NCBI GenBank assembly: GCA_937942965.1
Contig: CALDGN010000233.1
Location: 1 to 8,878, forward strand
Length of the DNA stretch: 8,878 bases
Direction: 5' to 3'
Origin: an uncultured Acidimicrobiales bacterium
Lineage (GTDB): Bacteria > Actinomycetota > Acidimicrobiia > Acidimicrobiales > UBA10347
This document shows positions 1 to 6,431 of the stretch, in pieces. Position numbers and translations under genes: made by a program. The first letter of the stretch is position 1. Every line of letters starts with the position of its first letter. The notes under the pieces were generated by a model. The model searched no databases. It was not told the origin of the DNA and saw nothing but the letters and a program-made list of their open reading frames with translations.

Positions 1-351
1 GGCTCGTTTCGACCCTGGCTGGCCCAGATCACCCGGCGCCTGATCGTCGATCATCATCGTGCGGCGGCTCGCACGATCTGCACAGACTTCACCGACAGCG
101 AACATGACATCGACGCCGAGGACTGGACGCCCCACGACTGGGCGACGGTCGGAGAGCTCGCCGACACCCTCAAGGTCGCGATCGACGGGCTATCACCTCG
201 AGACGCCACCGTCATCGAACTCGCGACGACGTTTGGGTTCAGCGCCAACGAGATCGCGGCAGCGCTCGACGTGGAACCTGGTCACGCACGAGTGCTCTTG
301 CACCGGGCCCGAGGACGCCTGAGCAAGGCGCTCGTCGACGTCCGGGGGTGA
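1..351 (+). CDS. ECF-type RNA polymerase sigma factor, C-terminal part (5' truncated by window)
   Basis: Frame 1 is open from the first base to TGA at 349-351, giving the last 116 residues. Residues 3-20 (FRPWLAQITRRLIVDHHR) match the end of sigma region 2, where ECF factors carry a W-L-x-x-I-x-R-x-x-x-D-x-x-R pattern. Residues about 62-112 are a sigma-70 region 4: L-S-P-R-D at 64-68, a helix-turn-helix around 81-103, and the recognition helix near EPGHARVLLHRARGRL, which would read the -35 element. The protein stops right after region 4, so it has no C-terminal extension like the SnoaL-like tail of ECF41 or the TPR tail of ECF42. Its stop codon overlaps the ATG of the exporter gene (TGATG), implying co-translation with the peptide export machinery. 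No anti-sigma gene is visible in the window. I infer that it directs RNA polymerase to the ECF-like divergent promoter at 6321-6383. The family call is firm; the ECF group is not resolved. Confidence 0.88.
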   Translation, partial: GSFRPWLAQITRRLIVDHHRAAARTICTDFTDSEHDIDAEDWTPHDWATVGELADTLKVAIDGLSPRDATVIELATTFGFSANEIAAALDVEPGHARVLLHRARGRLSKALVDVRG

Positions 352-3300
352 TGCACATGTACTCGATCACCATCACCGCCCCGACCGGCGTGACGACCCA
401 TCAGGTCGATCGCGAGCTCTCGATTGGCCGCGACGGAACCGACATCGTCGTGGAGCATGTTGGCGTGAGCCGGCGCCACGCGACCATTGCGCCCGGCGAC
501 GGCTACTGCGTCGTCGCCGACGTGGGCAGCTCGAACGGCACCTTCATCAACGATGCCCGTATCCAAGTGCCCACAATGGCGCGACCGGGCGACGTCGTGC
601 GGTTCGGGACCGAGGTCACGCTCACCGTGAGCCGGTCCGAGCCGGTACGCCCGCACGCTGTCGAGCAAGCGACTCCCGACGCGGATACGGATGCAATTGC
701 TCGCGATGGCATCGAGGTGCGCTGGATCCGGCGAAGCGCGGGCCGCAAGGCAGCGAAGTCGATGCTTGACCGAGCTCGACGGGCACGCCGCAAGCTGGCG
801 GGCTTCGGCAGCGAAGCAACGGGCCAGACCGTCACGATCCACCTGGTCGACCCGATCGTTCGCGATGACGAGCTCATTACGAGCGGCACGATTGTCGACC
901 CGGCGAGCTCACAGATGTGGTGCGTCGTCTCGCCCGAGGCGAGCCCCGAGGACCCGACGCGAGCGATGGCGCTCATCTTCGGCGCGACCCTTCCTGGCGC
1001 CGATGCGTTGGAGACCTTGATTGCTGGCTACGGCTTGGCGCTATCTGGCAACCACGACGCAGCGCCGGGCGACTGGACCGAACTCGACGAGCCAGCGCAG
1101 AGCCAGACGGCGGCCGCGTTCGTCCACCACCTGATCGAACAATCCGATGACGAGACCGTGCGCGAGTTCCTGGGCGCACCGGCCACCGCCATCGATGCTG
1201 CGGCGCGCCGTCTGTTTGGCAAAGGCACCGAGCAGTTAGTTCGATCGTGGATCGCCGCCGATGCGTCGGACCTTAAGTCGACCGATTTCATCCGGCTCGC
1301 GTTCCGTCGCCTGTGGCCGTACAAGGTCCGACAGGCTGAGGTCTTCGTTTACATGCTGCTGAGCCTGGCGTTCACCTCGGTGTACCCGTTCGTCACCCGC
1401 CATCTCTTCGACGAAGTCATTCCGAGCGAGGACTTCAGCCGAGTCTGGAAGCTCCTGTTGCTGCTCGTGGGCGCCTTCGCCGTGTCGCTGTTGGCGTCGG
1501 TTCGCCGCTCGGTGCAGAGCAGTTACATCTCCTCGTCGGTCGTGCGAGACATCCGCCAAGAGATGTTCGACCGCACCCAACGCCTCGATTCACAAGCCAT
1601 GGACGGCTACCAGCAGGGCGAAGTGCTGTCCCGCATGTTCCAAGACGTCGGCCAGCTGCAGAGCGGCTTGTCGGCGATGATCAACACCGGCATCTTCCAG
1701 TTCGTGTCCCTGCTCGTAAGTGGCGCGATCATGTTGTCGGTCAACCTCTGGCTGGGTCTGCTGGTCTGCGTCGGCGCTCCGATCATCGCGATCGTGTACC
1801 GCCAGATGGGCGACGGGGCACAGAAGCGCAGCATGGCGCTCCAAGAAGACGGCGCAGCACTCATGGGCGTCGCTTCCGAGAACTACCAGGCCGGACCGGT
1901 CGTCAAACTGTTCCGCCTCGAAGCCCACGAGAGCGCTCGCTTCTCTCGTGCGTCGGACAAGGTCATTCGTTCGATGCAACGGCTGGCCTTGTTCAGCGGA
2001 CTGTTCGGCCTATCGGTCAACTTCATCATGACGTTGCTCCAGGTGACCGTGCTCGGCGTCGGTGCCTGGATGATCTTCGAAGGCAACTTCACCCTCGGCG
2101 GCCTCGTCGCCTTCCTGGCCGTGATGGGCGAATTCCTTGGACCCGTCACCGACCTCACCACGCTCGGCCAGACAATGCAGCAGTCGATGGGCTCGCTCAA
2201 GCGGGTCGAAGAAGTCACCACTGCACCGATGGAGCCGGCGGGCGAGGACCTGCCACAGCTGACACCCGTCGCTCGGTCGATCGAGTTGCGGGAGCTGAGC
2301 TTCTCCTACACCGCCGAGCGACGGACACTCGACGGGCTCAACGTCAGGATTCCCGCCGGAAGCCGCACGGCATTCGTCGGACCCTCGGGCAGCGGCAAGT
2401 CGACAGTGCTGCAGGCGCTGATGCGTCTCATCGAACCTGACGAAGGAGCGATCCTGGTCGACGGCGTCGACCTGCGGGAGCGGTCCTTGTCGTCGTGGCG
2501 TCGCCAGATCGGCGCCGTGTTCCAGGACCCGTTCCTGTTCGATCTGTCGCTGGCCGAGAACATTGCACTGGGCGGCGACGAGCCGACGCGTGACCAGGTC
2601 GCGGCAGCCGCAGCCGCAGCGGAGATCGATAGCTTCCTCGGTCAACTTCCCGAAGGCCTCGACTCAGCCGTCGGTGAAGGCGGCTCGATGTTGTCGGGTG
2701 GTCAGCGACAGCGAGCGGCGATCGCCCGGGCGCTCGTCGGCAACCCGGGTGTGCTGATCCTTGACGAGGCGACCTCGGCGCTCGACGCGGCCACCGAGCG
2801 GGCGATCAACGACACGATCGACCGCGCTGGCAGCGGTCGCACCGTCATCAGCGTCACCCACCGCCTCACGGCGATCACCGACTACGACCTGATCGTCGTG
2901 CTGGTCGACGGACGGGTTGAGTCCCAAGGCACCCATGAGCAACTGCTGGCCGAACGCGGCACGTACACGCAACTGTGGTGCGAGCAGACCGGAACCCCGA
3001 TGCCTGATGCTCCTACGGTCGATGTTGCGGCATCGCTCGCCGAGCTCGCCGTGTTCCGAGGCGCGGCCCCAAGTGCACTCGAGTCGCTCGTCGAGTCCGG
3101 GCACGTCGCTCGACTCGACACCGGCACCACCGCAACTCCGCAACCGGGCGGGCTCTCTGTCGTCCTGTCCGGTCGAGCGGTCATGACCGGCTCGACCGGC
3201 GAGGTCCGCGAGATCGGACCGGGCGATGTGGTCGGCGCGACCGCGCTCCATACCGACGCCGTCGGCCTGGCCACCATCGAGGCCCGCGAGCCCATCGAGC

Positions 3301-3539
3301 TTCTTGTGTTCGAACCGAACGCGTTGGTCCCATTTGTGACCGCCTATCGATCGGGCGTCAATGCCGTGGCCCTACCCGAACATGCAAAGACACTGGTCCG
3401 GGCAACGATCACCCGAGAGGGCGGACTTGGCGCGCTGCATGCGGGCGCGGCCCGAGCGACGATCGCGATGGCAGCGATGCCAGCGCCGACGGGGTCGAAC
3501 GTTCGCTCGACGGTGTCGGTGCAGGCGCCCCGCCACTGA
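351..3539 (+). CDS. FHA-domain ABC exporter (permease-ATPase fusion) with cyclic-nucleotide-binding-like C-terminus
   Basis: This is a predicted inner-membrane ABC half-transporter, probably the exporter of the cluster's peptide. Residues are numbered from the GTG at 348. Residues 5-95 are an FHA (phosphothreonine-binding) domain with G27-R28, S41-R42-x-H44 and N63-G64-T65. Residues about 117-310 are a soluble region resembling a degenerate peptidase-MA domain with no HExxH. Residues about 315-635 are an ABC transmembrane domain with hydrophobic segments near 332-352, 369-385, 449-485 and 549-600. The ATPase follows: Walker A GPSGSGKST (678-686), Q-loop Q726, signature LSGGQRQRA (782-790), Walker B with D806 and catalytic E807, and switch H838. 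Residues about 895-1015 resemble a cyclic-nucleotide-binding fold. There is no N-terminal C39 peptidase, so leader removal must lie elsewhere, most simply in the S8 protease gene downstream. Candidate starts are GTG 348, ATG 351 (overlaps the sigma stop) and ATG 357; 357 is best spaced from the GGGGG run at 344-348. I chose 351 for the TGATG overlap. NHLM-type bacteriocin exporters also combine cyclic-nucleotide-like domains with ABC cores. Confidence 0.9.
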   Translation: MHMYSITITAPTGVTTHQVDRELSIGRDGTDIVVEHVGVSRRHATIAPGDGYCVVADVGSSNGTFINDARIQVPTMARPGDVVRFGTEVTLTVSRSEPVRPHAVEQATPDADTDAIARDGIEVRWIRRSAGRKAAKSMLDRARRARRKLAGFGSEATGQTVTIHLVDPIVRDDELITSGTIVDPASSQMWCVVSPEASPEDPTRAMALIFGATLPGADALETLIAGYGLALSGNHDAAPGDWTELDEPAQSQTAAAFVHHLIEQSDDETVREFLGAPATAIDAAARRLFGKGTEQLVRSWIAADASDLKSTDFIRLAFRRLWPYKVRQAEVFVYMLLSLAFTSVYPFVTRHLFDEVIPSEDFSRVWKLLLLLVGAFAVSLLASVRRSVQSSYISSSVVRDIRQEMFDRTQRLDSQAMDGYQQGEVLSRMFQDVGQLQSGLSAMINTGIFQFVSLLVSGAIMLSVNLWLGLLVCVGAPIIAIVYRQMGDGAQKRSMALQEDGAALMGVASENYQAGPVVKLFRLEAHESARFSRASDKVIRSMQRLALFSGLFGLSVNFIMTLLQVTVLGVGAWMIFEGNFTLGGLVAFLAVMGEFLGPVTDLTTLGQTMQQSMGSLKRVEEVTTAPMEPAGEDLPQLTPVARSIELRELSFSYTAERRTLDGLNVRIPAGSRTAFVGPSGSGKSTVLQALMRLIEPDEGAILVDGVDLRERSLSSWRRQIGAVFQDPFLFDLSLAENIALGGDEPTRDQVAAAAAAAEIDSFLGQLPEGLDSAVGEGGSMLSGGQRQRAAIARALVGNPGVLILDEATSALDAATERAINDTIDRAGSGRTVISVTHRLTAITDYDLIVVLVDGRVESQGTHEQLLAERGTYTQLWCEQTGTPMPDAPTVDVAASLAELAVFRGAAPSALESLVESGHVARLDTGTTATPQPGGLSVVLSGRAVMTGSTGEVREIGPGDVVGATALHTDAVGLATIEAREPIELLVFEPNALVPFVTAYRSGVNAVALPEHAKTLVRATITREGGLGALHAGAARATIAMAAMPAPTGSNVRSTVSVQAPRH

Positions 3540-3601
3540 CGGCTGACCCGGTTCCACTCACCACGTTTCCAGCACACCCCTCGGCTGCGCACTGCGCGGA
3601 A

Positions 3602-3606
3602 TGGAG
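3602..3606 (+). promoter_or_regulatory. Ribosome binding site of the GAF-like gene
   Basis: TGGAG ends five bases before ATG 3612 and supports that start over the out-of-frame ATG at 3601. The 72-base gap 3540-3611 otherwise shows no clear promoter; its only symmetry is a weak GCGC-ACT-GCGC. The GAF-like gene is probably on the same transcript as the exporter. Confidence 0.5.
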
Positions 3607-3611
3607 TTCAC

Positions 3612-4163
3612 ATGGCGGCAACTCGACCCACCTATCAAGCACTCGTGGACGCAGCGGTCCAAGCGACACAAGCATCGTCGGGGTGGCTACTCGCTGACGA
3701 GGCCGACGGTATGCGAGTCGTCGCGACCAGCGGCCAAGCAGCGTCTCACCAGGAACTCGGAGCGACCGTCGAAGCTCGCGGCGCAAAGGCCTATGTGCTC
3801 GCCGCTGGCCAGCCGACGGCGCTCCTCCCCCAGCCCGGCGACCTCGACAACGCCGACGCTGGCGGTGCTGCTGGCGTGCCGTCGTCGCTACTGGCCGTGC
3901 CGTGCGGCGAAGACGACGTCGTTGGTGTGCTCGAAGTGTCAGGCAAGGCCGGTGGAGCGAACTTCGACTTCGCCGACATCTCCGCGCTCTCGGGATTGGC
4001 CCGCGTCGCAAGCGCCGCGCTCATCGAACAAGACGCGGTCGAAGTCACGGTCGCTTCACCTGCCCAGCTCGCGGGTGAACTGACTGCGCTGGCCAGCCGA
4101 AACCCTGCCCGCTACCGCGACGTCGCTCGAATCGTCGAGTCCATGCTGAGCATCGAGACATGA
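3612..4163 (+). CDS. GAF-domain-like small soluble protein
   Basis: This 183-residue protein has no signal peptide or membrane segment, so it should be cytoplasmic. The first ~140 residues follow a GAF-domain pattern: an N-terminal helix (about 7-22), strands around GWLLADEADGMRVVATSG (about 24-41), a middle part with YVLAAGQPTALL, then strands LLAVPCGEDDVVGVLEVSG and a closing helix rich in Ala/Leu (DISALSGLARVASAALIEQ). GAF domains bind small molecules or serve as protein-protein sensors. No ligand-specific residue can be assigned here and no output domain is attached. Codon 1 lies 72 bases after the exporter stop, and the stop overlaps the protease start (ATGA), so it is likely translated together with the protease. 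It may be a sensor or adaptor for the exporter or for the kinase-like domain of the next protein; that is inference. Roadblock/LC7-like folds are an alternative reading. Confidence 0.65.
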   Translation: MAATRPTYQALVDAAVQATQASSGWLLADEADGMRVVATSGQAASHQELGATVEARGAKAYVLAAGQPTALLPQPGDLDNADAGGAAGVPSSLLAVPCGEDDVVGVLEVSGKAGGANFDFADISALSGLARVASAALIEQDAVEVTVASPAQLAGELTALASRNPARYRDVARIVESMLSIET

Positions 4164-5983
4164 GCGACGCCCGTCCGGCCTGGAGTCAGGAGTCTGCATT
4201 CCTGCAGATGCCCGACCTCGCCCGCCTCGAACGGTTCTCACCCGAGTGGGCACTCGAAGGATCGACCGGACGCGGCGTCCGCGTCGCCGTCATCGACTCT
4301 GGCATTGATGCCACCCATCCCGATCTCGATGACTGCATTGACGTCGACGGTGGCCGAGATTTCAGCGTCGACGAGGACGGGAATGTCGTCGTCGCCGAAG
4401 GCCCTCACGATGACGTCTTCGGCCACGGCACCGCGTGCGCCGGCATCATCCACGCGCTCGCCCCCGACGCAATGATCACGAGCGTGCGGGTGCTGGGCCC
4501 TGGCTTGCGCGGCAAAGCCGCCGCCTTTCACGCCGGCCTGCAATGGGCCGTCGACGAAGGCTTCGACGTCATCAACCTGTCCCTCGGAGCCGGTAAGCGC
4601 GACTGGGCACTGGCATTCCACGAGGTGTGCGATCGCGCCTACTTCGGGAACTCGTTCATCGTCACCGCTGCGAACAACATCGAACGCTCCAGCTTCCCGT
4701 CGCTCTACGCATCGGTGACGAGCGTTGCGTGCAACACGACCGATGACCCGCTGCGGTTCCACTTCAACCCCGATCCGCCGACCGAGTTCCTCGCCCGCGG
4801 CATCGACGTCGAGGTCCCGTGGCTCAACGGTGAATCGACCGTCACGACAGGCAACTCATTCGCAGCCCCACACATCGCCGGCTTCGCGGCGCTCGTCAAG
4901 GCGAAGCATCCCGAGCTAAGACCATTCCACGTGAAAGCCGCCCTGTGGGCGTGCGCCGCGAACGTCCGCGACCGCACCGAGACGATCGAGCTCGCCAACC
5001 AACCTGCACCAGCGCCTTCGTTCCGCCGCACAGCCGTCTTACCTGCCGCCACGGCACCTGGTGCCGAACCTGCGACGGAGGCGACACCGACGCCGGTCGC
5101 GCTGGCACCGTCCCCAATGCCGACGCTCGATGACATCACCATCGGCGCCCCGATCGCCGAAGGCGCGTGGGGAACGGTCTGGACCGCTCGCCGAAGCGAT
5201 GGCAGCCCCGTCGCCGTTCGACGGGTCGACCGGGCATTGGCGAACGACCCGGCCCTGCTGGAGCGCTTCCTTGCCAGCGTCCGAGCCGCAGCGACGATCG
5301 ATCATCCTCACGTACTTCCGATCGAAGAGCTGATTGAGATGGACGATCACGTGCTCATCGTGATGCCCCATGCCTCGGGCAATCTTGCCGAGATCGATAC
5401 ACCGGCGACCACCGAAGACGCATGCCTCGTCGCGCTCTCGCTGTTGAGCGGGCTCAACGCGGCTCACCGCGCCGGTGTCTTCCACGGCGATGTCCGGCCG
5501 CGCAACGCGCTCATCGACGGGCGCCGACGCATCGTGACGAGCGACGTCGGCCTCGCTGCTCCGCTTCAGAGCAATGCCCGCACCATGGTCGACTTCGATG
5601 CGGCTGAGTGGCAATGGCGAGCGCCCGAGCTCGCGACCGGAGGCGCCGTCGGCGCCTATACCGACGTGTACGCCGTCGGAGCGATTCTGTGGAACCTGCT
5701 CACCGGCGACTCGCCCTACCCGGTGGCTGGGTCACTCGCAGAGCTTGCCACTCGTGCTGGTCAGCCGATCGCCCCCGGGGCGTTGCCCTCGATCGTGCCG
5801 CCCACGATCGCAACGACCCTCGGCTATGCCGTCGCCTTCGAGCCGGCATACCGATGGGCCAGCGTGGCTGACTTCGCCGCATCGCTGCATCACGCGGCCG
5901 AGGCGGATCTCGGTGATGGATGGATGTGGCGGAGCCGCTTCATCCTCGACGGCGTCACCAGCGCCGTGACCGGTAGCCGCTGA
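4160..5983 (+). CDS. Subtilisin-family (S8) serine protease fused to a degenerate protein-kinase-like domain
   Basis: The 607-residue protein has an N-terminal S8 protease domain (about 35-275) with an intact triad: D46 in VAVIDSGID, H89 in GHGTACAG and S233 in GNSFAAPHIAG, with N173 as likely oxyanion residue. A Pro/Ala-rich linker (about 278-325) leads to a Ser/Thr-kinase-like domain (about 328-595). There the glycine loop reads I-A-E-G-A-W-G-T-V (332-340, first Gly lost), the VAIK lysine is R354, the helix-C glutamate position is S373, the catalytic loop is H442-G-D444-V-R-P-R-N449, DFG is D462-V-G464, and APE is 488-490. The kinase-like part contains no lysine at all, so a pseudokinase is likely. 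There is no signal peptide, propeptide or membrane segment, so it should act in the cytoplasm, plausibly cutting the leader of the peptide(s) encoded at 6008-6779. It starts in ATGA overlap with the GAF-like gene, which suggests translational coupling; no good Shine-Dalgarno sequence was seen. Proteolytic activity is well supported; the substrate is inferred. Confidence 0.9.
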   Translation: MSDARPAWSQESAFLQMPDLARLERFSPEWALEGSTGRGVRVAVIDSGIDATHPDLDDCIDVDGGRDFSVDEDGNVVVAEGPHDDVFGHGTACAGIIHALAPDAMITSVRVLGPGLRGKAAAFHAGLQWAVDEGFDVINLSLGAGKRDWALAFHEVCDRAYFGNSFIVTAANNIERSSFPSLYASVTSVACNTTDDPLRFHFNPDPPTEFLARGIDVEVPWLNGESTVTTGNSFAAPHIAGFAALVKAKHPELRPFHVKAALWACAANVRDRTETIELANQPAPAPSFRRTAVLPAATAPGAEPATEATPTPVALAPSPMPTLDDITIGAPIAEGAWGTVWTARRSDGSPVAVRRVDRALANDPALLERFLASVRAAATIDHPHVLPIEELIEMDDHVLIVMPHASGNLAEIDTPATTEDACLVALSLLSGLNAAHRAGVFHGDVRPRNALIDGRRRIVTSDVGLAAPLQSNARTMVDFDAAEWQWRAPELATGGAVGAYTDVYAVGAILWNLLTGDSPYPVAGSLAELATRAGQPIAPGALPSIVPPTIATTLGYAVAFEPAYRWASVADFAASLHHAAEADLGDGWMWRSRFILDGVTSAVTGSR

Positions 5984-5996
5984 CCACGGCTACCGG
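5970..5996. terminator. Stem-loop between convergent genes, probable bidirectional terminator
   Basis: CCGGTAGCCG (5970-5979) and CGGCTACCGG (5987-5996) form a perfect 10-bp stem with a 7-base loop. The protease stop codon TGA (5981-5983) sits in the loop. The stem lies between the rightward protease gene and the leftward small gene ending at 6008, where a shared terminator is expected. There is no T tract on either side, as is common in high-GC actinobacteria, so terminator activity is inferred from position and stem strength. Confidence 0.65.
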
Positions 5997-6007
5997 GCGA
6001 GTAGTCG

Positions 6008-6286
6008 CTAGCGGCGCTCGACGAGCTGCCACTCCGTCGTCGTCGCCGCAGTGGCAAGGTTGGCGCGCAACGACCCGGGCTTCCAGGTGCCCGTTGCCTC
6101 GTGACTAAAGCCAGAGACCTCGTCATCGTCGTCTGATGGTGGAGGCGACATCAGCGCCTCGACGCCCGGACCGATGAGCACCGCGAACAGCTCGCGTTCA
6201 GAGGCCGAGAGCGTCTCCGCGAAGGTGCGCACCTTGTCGAGCAGTGCGACAGCGGGGGCATTGTCAGGGGAAGTAGTGGTCGTCAT
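6008..6286 (-). CDS. Small leader-type peptide, candidate RiPP precursor lacking cysteine
   Basis: The 92-residue product has no recognised domain. Residues about 12-46 form an amphipathic, leader-like helix (ALLDKVRTFAETLSASEREL and onward), followed by PPP, an acidic run (52-56) and D55-E-V-S-G-F-S61, the motif found at the same residue numbers in the peptide encoded on the other strand at 6432. The C-terminal 31 residues are Thr/Ala-rich with two tryptophans (W68, W86) and no cysteine. ATG 6286 is chosen because AAGGAG lies five bases upstream and an ECF-like promoter sits just before it; the reading frame continues upstream to 6724, but that would run through the promoter and the opposite gene. 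It may be a second substrate of the radical SAM enzyme (modified on non-Cys residues), a leader-competing regulator, or a self-protection peptide. A gene here is well supported; its precursor role is inference. Confidence 0.72.
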   Translation of the reverse strand: MTTTTSPDNAPAVALLDKVRTFAETLSASERELFAVLIGPGVEALMSPPPSDDDDEVSGFSHEATGTWKPGSLRANLATAATTTEWQLVERR

Positions 6287-6291
6287 GAGGA

Positions 6292-6297
6292 CTCCTT
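6292..6297 (-). promoter_or_regulatory. Strong ribosome binding site of the leftward small peptide gene
   Basis: On the minus strand, AAGGAG is followed by five bases and then ATG (6286-6284). This is one of the best Shine-Dalgarno matches in the window and fixes the start of the 92-residue peptide. Confidence 0.8.
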
Positions 6298-6320
6298 GGA
6301 GTGACGCGGGGCAGACACGA

Positions 6321-6346
6321 GACGCACTCCGACCACCTGCGTTACA
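6321..6346 (-). promoter_or_regulatory. ECF-sigma-like promoter for the leftward peptide gene
   Basis: Read on the minus strand, TGTAAC (6346-6341) is followed by exactly 16 bases and CGTC (6324-6321). The layout of a TGT(A/C)AC-like -35 and a CGTC -10 at 16 bp resembles promoters of several ECF sigma groups; ECF41 uses TGTCACA and CGTC at about this spacing. A start of transcription near 6314 would leave a leader of roughly 28 bases before ATG 6286. The identical element pair on the opposite strand makes chance unlikely. Recognition by the sigma factor at 1-351 is inferred. Confidence 0.65.
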
Positions 6347-6367
6347 TCCGTCACCGCTGTAACGCAG
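6337..6367. repeat. 10-11-10 bp perfect inverted repeat holding both -35 elements
   Basis: CTGCGTTACA (6337-6346) and TGTAACGCAG (6358-6367) are perfect reverse complements around an 11-base spacer. Each arm contains one TGTAAC hexamer, facing outward. The conserved arm extends four bases past the hexamer (GCAG), so the region either binds a dimeric regulator as well as sigma, or the GCAG is part of an extended promoter element. Confidence 0.8.
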
Positions 6368-6383
6368 CGACTCGCTCGTCGTC
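6358..6383 (+). promoter_or_regulatory. ECF-sigma-like promoter for the cysteine-rich precursor and radical SAM operon
   Basis: TGTAAC (6358-6363), 16 bases, then CGTC (6380-6383): the same element pair and spacing as the leftward promoter. Transcription would start near 6390, leaving about 42 bases before ATG 6432. It would drive the precursor, the radical SAM/SPASM gene and the partial gene downstream, which are joined by overlapping stop/start codons. Assignment to the sigma factor at 1-351 is inference. Confidence 0.65.
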
Positions 6384-6393
6384 GTGCTGAACA

Positions 6394-6410
6394 CATCCGA
6401 GACACGGATG
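6394..6410 (+). repeat. Small hairpin in the 5' leader of the precursor transcript
   Basis: CATCCG (6394-6399), five bases, CGGATG (6405-6410). It lies just after the predicted transcription start and 21 bases before ATG 6432, leaving the AAAGGA site free. ACATCCG also occurs at 6344-6350 inside the inverted repeat region. A six-base stem is short enough to be chance; a role in mRNA stability or translation is only possible. Confidence 0.35.
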
Positions 6411-6419
6411 GTCACAGTG

Positions 6420-6425
6420 AAAGGA
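6420..6425 (+). promoter_or_regulatory. Ribosome binding site of the cysteine-rich precursor
   Basis: AAAGGA sits six bases before ATG 6432, selecting this start over the in-frame start at 6384. The latter has no Shine-Dalgarno sequence and lies upstream of the predicted transcription start. Confidence 0.75.
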
Positions 6426-6431
6426 CACGAC

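Noticed and set aside
1522..1527. Extra GTTACA/TGTAAC inside the exporter gene as a possible internal ECF promoter
   Set aside because: No CGTC at 16-base spacing on the minus strand (the position reads GCGA), and it lies in coding sequence.
2010..2645. 211-codon minus-strand frame opposite the exporter
   Set aside because: It lies opposite the ATPase core with its conserved motifs; no domain or ribosome site of its own.
3601..4083. 160-codon plus-strand frame starting at ATG 3601
   Set aside because: It is out of frame with the GAF-like protein and has a basic, low-complexity translation; the TGGAG site fits ATG 3612 better.
5039..5614. 191-codon minus-strand frame opposite the kinase-like domain
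   Set aside because: Antisense shadow with no recognisable features.
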